From NCBI RefSeq assembly GCF_964275005.1, contig NC_092695.1, positions 9,072,197 to 9,136,196 of the forward strand: a DNA stretch of 64,000 nt, written 5' to 3'. The translations under genes were made by a program, and so were the position numbers. How positions within the stretch are numbered: position 1 is the first letter of the stretch; each line of letters starts with the position of its first letter. This document shows positions 61,101 through 64,000 of this stretch, one piece after another. The stretch comes from Diadema setosum. Its lineage: Eukaryota; Echinodermata; Echinoidea; Diadematoida; Diadematidae. The notes under the pieces were generated by a model, which ran no database searches, was not told the DNA's origin, and saw only the letters and a program-made list of their open reading frames with translations.

Positions 61101-63796
61101 ATCTGAAACAATGAATTCTAGCAATTACACTGCAGCATCAGACATTTTCTTCAATGCTATCAAGAAGAGCATCTGCATCTGGCCCATTACATATTTGTTT
61201 TTCTTTTTTTAAAAGACAAGTTCACATTCATTAACATAAGGATTGAGAGAATGCAGCAATATTACAGTAGTAGAACACATCAGTGAAAGTTTGAGGAAAA
61301 TTGGACAATCGGTGCAAAAGTTATGAATTTTTAAAACTTTTGTGTTGGAACCGCTGGATGAGGAGACTACTAAGGCTCGTGCTGTCATATGAGTACAACA
61401 GTATAAAGAAAATATAAAGAAAATTCAACATATTTTCACTTTTTTCGCATAATAAAAGAGCACTTGACTTGCCTCTTTCTAGAGACAATGGGAATAATAT
61501 TACCCATATCATATGTCAGTAACGAGTCAAGGGAATGTGTACTTTTTTCAAAAGATGAAATTTTGTGAAATTCTCTTTATATTTTCTTTATATTGTTGTA
61601 CGCATGTGACACCATACACTCCAGTAGTCTTCTCATCCAGCGGTGACTCCACAAAAACTTCAAAAATTCATAACTTTTGAACGGATTGTCCGATTTTCCT
61701 CAAACTTTCAATGATGTGTTCTACTAATATTGCTACATTCTCTCAATCCTTATGTTAATGAAAGTTAACTTGTCCTTTAATCAACCTGAGTTTTCACACC
61801 TACAGAGCACCCATACGTGTACATAAATCTAATCATGCATCATGCTATTAAATGAAAAATTTTTGGCAAGTCTGAATCAAAACTCAAACATGTTTTCCAA
61901 AGCACATTTGGAGGATTTTTCAATTAAAGTTTGCTGGCTTCAGGGAGTGCATCCTCAATCATGACCTCTCAAAACAACCTGGAAAGGCAAAGCCTACATT
62001 GTACATACATTCATGTACTTTGCTCTTGTGGTCACTTCCACTATGGTAGTACATGCATATGAGCATACAATGTATTGGAACATACCATACATTGTCCATT
62101 ATTTTTGCATACATGTAACAAAGTACTCAAGTGCTTCAACAGTGGAATGCTTTATGAGTAACACGCCATAAAGTTTGTGACACTGCTGCTATTAACATTT
62201 GCAGTTTGCAGAAAGTGAGGATACTAATTTCTTGTATCAGAATCAAAATTGCAAACAAGTTCTATTGTAGATTCAAAACCCCTGAAAATTTCTTTAGTTT
62301 AGCATTTCATCAGATTCACAAAAGAGATAAGCGTACAGTGGACATTAGATATCTTTATTAATCTAGCTATCACCGGCTGAAAATTTGAAGGCACAAAATT
62401 GTGTATAGCATTAGCCATCATGTCAGTTCTCAAGGCTGTCATGGGTAATTAAGTGCAAATAACATTGCATGATGGTTGGCCAAGACTAACGTAAAGAGCA
62501 TGCATGATGTACAAATGTACATTGTACACTGTACATTGCACGCTTATTTTTGTCATAAGGGTATGTATACCAAGACTGTACTCAATAAACTGTTTGCAAA
62601 TTCCACAAACATGGGCCAGACAGACAGGTCTGCTCATCAAGTCATTTTTTTTTTTTTCATTATACAATGCACTAATATTATGTTCAGTTTCGTGCATCGC
62701 TTCTAACTCTGTTTAGCTGTTTAACTGATGAAGAAGAGGGATAAGAACACATATTCACTGTTATGTATTATATTTCAAACCCAAATTTTAGTCTATAGTG
62801 AAATAGACCATGCATGACTTGTGTATTAAAAACATACATTGCACCAGAAAACAAGGCAGTCTGTTTGTTTTAATTCAAGAATTTTATCCAGTAGGCTGCT
62901 GTGAAATCATGAACATTCATATCAATATTGCACAAAAATTAAGAAAATGTGTACGTTTTATTGTACTGTACATTAACATACGTATTGTACGCCCCTACAC
63001 GTTACAACTACAATTGTAATTGTATCAATAGCAAAAGTTGACTCGTATCGGCCGTGGGGCAACTGTGCACTGATGAGTCAAATAACACTAGTATGCATTA
63101 ACAATGAAACGCTAATTACTAATTTTCAACACCATGTTTATCATCAGTTATGTTTAACGTTAGATCTACATCCTTGCCAACTCTATAAATAGATACCACA
63201 TGGCTGCATTTCATTTGGCAGTGTCTACTGCTTAGATTTTAAGCTACATGTTGTAGCACTGCTTGTGTAGGCAGCCTGGATTCTACCACTTCTCAAATGA
63301 AAACTTGGCAAGTATGTCATGTGTTCATCGACATTCCACAGTCACACCAAGTGATATTAGTTTTCGGAATAACGTAGCTATTAGCCTTGTTTTGACTTAG
63401 TAAAGTGCACTTTCTTTTCCATGCAGGTCCAGATACTTCATTTAATAGGAGTAGTTAGGACCATGAATGATGACATGTCGTGATGTATTAATTATTACTA
63501 AACTAATAATAGAACTAATATCAAGATTAATATGCTTCTAACTCATACAGAACAAAAGTCGAAAGTCTCCGTAAAGACGGCAAAATGAAGCATTAAACTT
63601 GTGTTTAACAACAGCAGGACATGGACACTGCACCGAGTACGAGTCGCTGTCATGCATGTAACATCAACAATAGGCTAGCGGCAATGCTCCAAGTTGCAAG
63701 CCTGCTCCACCCCGGCAGACGCACAGTCATTTAGTGCTGCAGAACAATACCAACCTGCAGTGCCTTGTCGTCGTCCTTCCCAAAACAGCAACCCAT
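51459..63796 (-). CDS. LAMTOR1: LAMTOR1 (p18), Ragulator scaffold subunit (6 coding exons)
   Basis: Coding exons in transcript order: 63796-63755, 58529-58468, 55174-55088, 53594-53517, 52449-52320, 51557-51459 (stop TGA). All introns are GT-AG and phases agree, giving 165 residues (human 161). The N-terminus [10 protein letters not shown] has the Gly2 myristoylation and Cys3/Cys4 palmitoylation pattern that anchors p18 to late endosomes and lysosomes. Then come an acidic EPLI stretch, the conserved [20 protein letters not shown] core, SRVAVVVS, and a C-terminal segment ending [12 protein letters not shown]. In the family p18 wraps the LAMTOR2/3 and 4/5 dimers and docks Rag GTPases for mTORC1 activation. 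The ATG is fixed by the lipidation motif. The gene converges on LRRC51. No damage seen. Confidence 0.95.
52500..52745. mobile_element. Decayed inverted-repeat element, copy 2
   Basis: Reverse-complement relative of 29355-29575 (shared GCCACTCACGAAATTG- and TAGACTCGCTAAATATATGG-type blocks on the - strand). It lies just upstream, on the transcript, of LAMTOR1 coding exon 5, in intron 4. The open frame running from exon 5 into it is accidental. Confidence 0.5.
52826..52988. mobile_element. ~163-bp hAT-like MITE (GGCGGATCCAG ends), copy 2
   Basis: CAGTGGCGGATCCAG on the left, CCTGGATCCGCCCCAG on the right, with AGGGGCGTGC / GCGCACGCCC inside. Same family as 35597-35754. It sits at the edge of a CTG/CTA triplet array (CTGCTGTTACTGCTGCTAC before, CTACTACTACTA after), suggesting insertion into a microsatellite. 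Confidence 0.8.
52989..53192. repeat. (CTA)n microsatellite
   Basis: About 200 bp of CTA triplets with a few CTG, TTA and GATTA interruptions, in LAMTOR1 intron 4. It reads as poly-Thr, poly-Leu or poly-Tyr in three frames, none of them a gene. Confidence 0.95.
54558..55076. mobile_element. 519-bp TTAA-ended inverted-repeat element beside a LAMTOR1 splice donor
   Basis: Left TTAACTCTTTATGTGCCATG and right GTGGCACATAAAGAGTTAA form inverted repeats, perfect over about 18 bp. It ends at 55076; the LAMTOR1 exon 3 donor (GTAAGT on the - strand) is at 55082-55087, so the element begins only 11 bases into the intron. No coding domain was recognised inside. Confidence 0.8.
56515..56965. mobile_element. 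Head-to-head inverted pair of tRNA-like SINEs
   Basis: The left copy (about 56515-56755) is in - orientation and the right copy (about 56775-56965) in + orientation. Both have the A-box-like CCTGGTGGTAGTG stretch, AAGCAGTAGATGACACTTT, and a body with ATCAGCAGTTG and GACAAATTGAAGAAAC. The B box has decayed in both (TTTCGAGTCC and TTTCAGTCCC). The pair forms a fold-back of roughly 450 bp in LAMTOR1 intron 2. Same family as 48897-49131. Confidence 0.7.
58146..58180. repeat. (CTA)n microsatellite, short
   Basis: About 11 CTA triplets in LAMTOR1 intron 2, after CTACTACCACCAGTA. Low complexity only. Confidence 0.9.
58530..63754 (-). other. LAMTOR1 intron 1
   Basis: A 5.2-kb intron. It holds CA repeats (about 58885-58920), a G18 run near 59723, a G14 run near 60400 and the large fold-back element at 61210-61780. 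Near the 3' end of the window (62500-62545 and 62940-63000) there are GTACA-rich stretches. I see no nested gene. Confidence 0.6.
61210..61780. mobile_element. ~571-bp fold-back element, copy 2
   Basis: Begins AAAAGACAAGTTCACATTCA and ends GAAAGTTAACTTGTCCTTTAA. The arms pair over most of their length, for example GTTTGAGGAAAATTGGACAA on the left and TTGTCCGATTTTCCTCAAAC on the right, with GATGAGGAGACTACT against AGTAGTCTTCTCATC. It is less diverged between arms than copy 1 at 32890-33451. Confidence 0.85.
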
Positions 63797-64000
63797 TTTC
63801 GAATCGTCAGGCTGCCCACGTCAACAGTTCGATCAGGATTAAGAAACCCCCAGCTATCTTGTGATAATGCAATATCACTATTTCAAAAAGTAGACATTTT
63901 CCATTCAAAAAGCCGTAAGAAAGTCATTCTTCCAGGAGTTCTGCACCAGAAAGGGTAGGCTCTACAATATACTCGTTGCATTGATCCTATGGCACAGATA
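63797..64000 (-). promoter_or_regulatory. LAMTOR1 5' UTR / promoter side
   Basis: Sequence directly upstream of the LAMTOR1 ATG. No TATA box at a convincing spacing was seen. The transcription start cannot be placed and the promoter may extend past the window edge. Confidence 0.35.

Overview
This is animal nuclear DNA. It is AT-rich, the genes are split into short exons with GT-AG introns of 0.1-6 kb, and introns and spacers are full of small inverted-repeat transposons, microsatellites and retroelement tails. No bacterial feature, tRNA gene, rRNA or CRISPR array was seen. The protein sequences look like those of an invertebrate deuterostome, and several fold-back elements resemble repeats I associate with sea urchin genomes. 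I therefore favour an echinoderm, perhaps an echinoid; this is an impression from the sequence, not a database result.

Three protein-coding genes could be assembled exon by exon with consistent splice phase. (1) WDR19/IFT144, + strand, 164-28274: 23 exons giving the C-terminal 1047 residues of an intraflagellar-transport complex A subunit; the 5' part lies before the window. (2) LRRC51, + strand, 37413-39919: three coding exons, 200 residues, a small leucine-rich-repeat protein. (3) LAMTOR1 (p18), - strand, 63796 down to 51459: six coding exons, 165 residues, the lipid-anchored lysosomal scaffold of the Ragulator complex. LRRC51 and LAMTOR1 converge tail to tail. Their human orthologues are, from memory, also neighbours on opposite strands, so this looks like an old conserved gene pair.

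Layout: 1-28274 WDR19 exons and introns; 28275-34460 its 3' UTR and spacer, with two fold-back elements; 34460-37412 a CpG-containing candidate promoter/5' exon region plus three inverted-repeat elements; 37413-39919 LRRC51, with an antisense LINE remnant in intron 1; 39920-51458 spacer and probable LAMTOR1 3' UTR, with a 1.07 kb Helentron-like element and a tRNA-like SINE; 51459-63796 LAMTOR1; 63797-64000 its 5' UTR/promoter side.

The genes do not form one pathway: WDR19 serves cilia, LAMTOR1 serves lysosomal mTORC1 signalling, and the role of LRRC51 is poorly known. I found no new biological system. What merits attention is the microsynteny, the number of distinct non-autonomous element families (several present twice), and elements lying within a few bases of splice sites.
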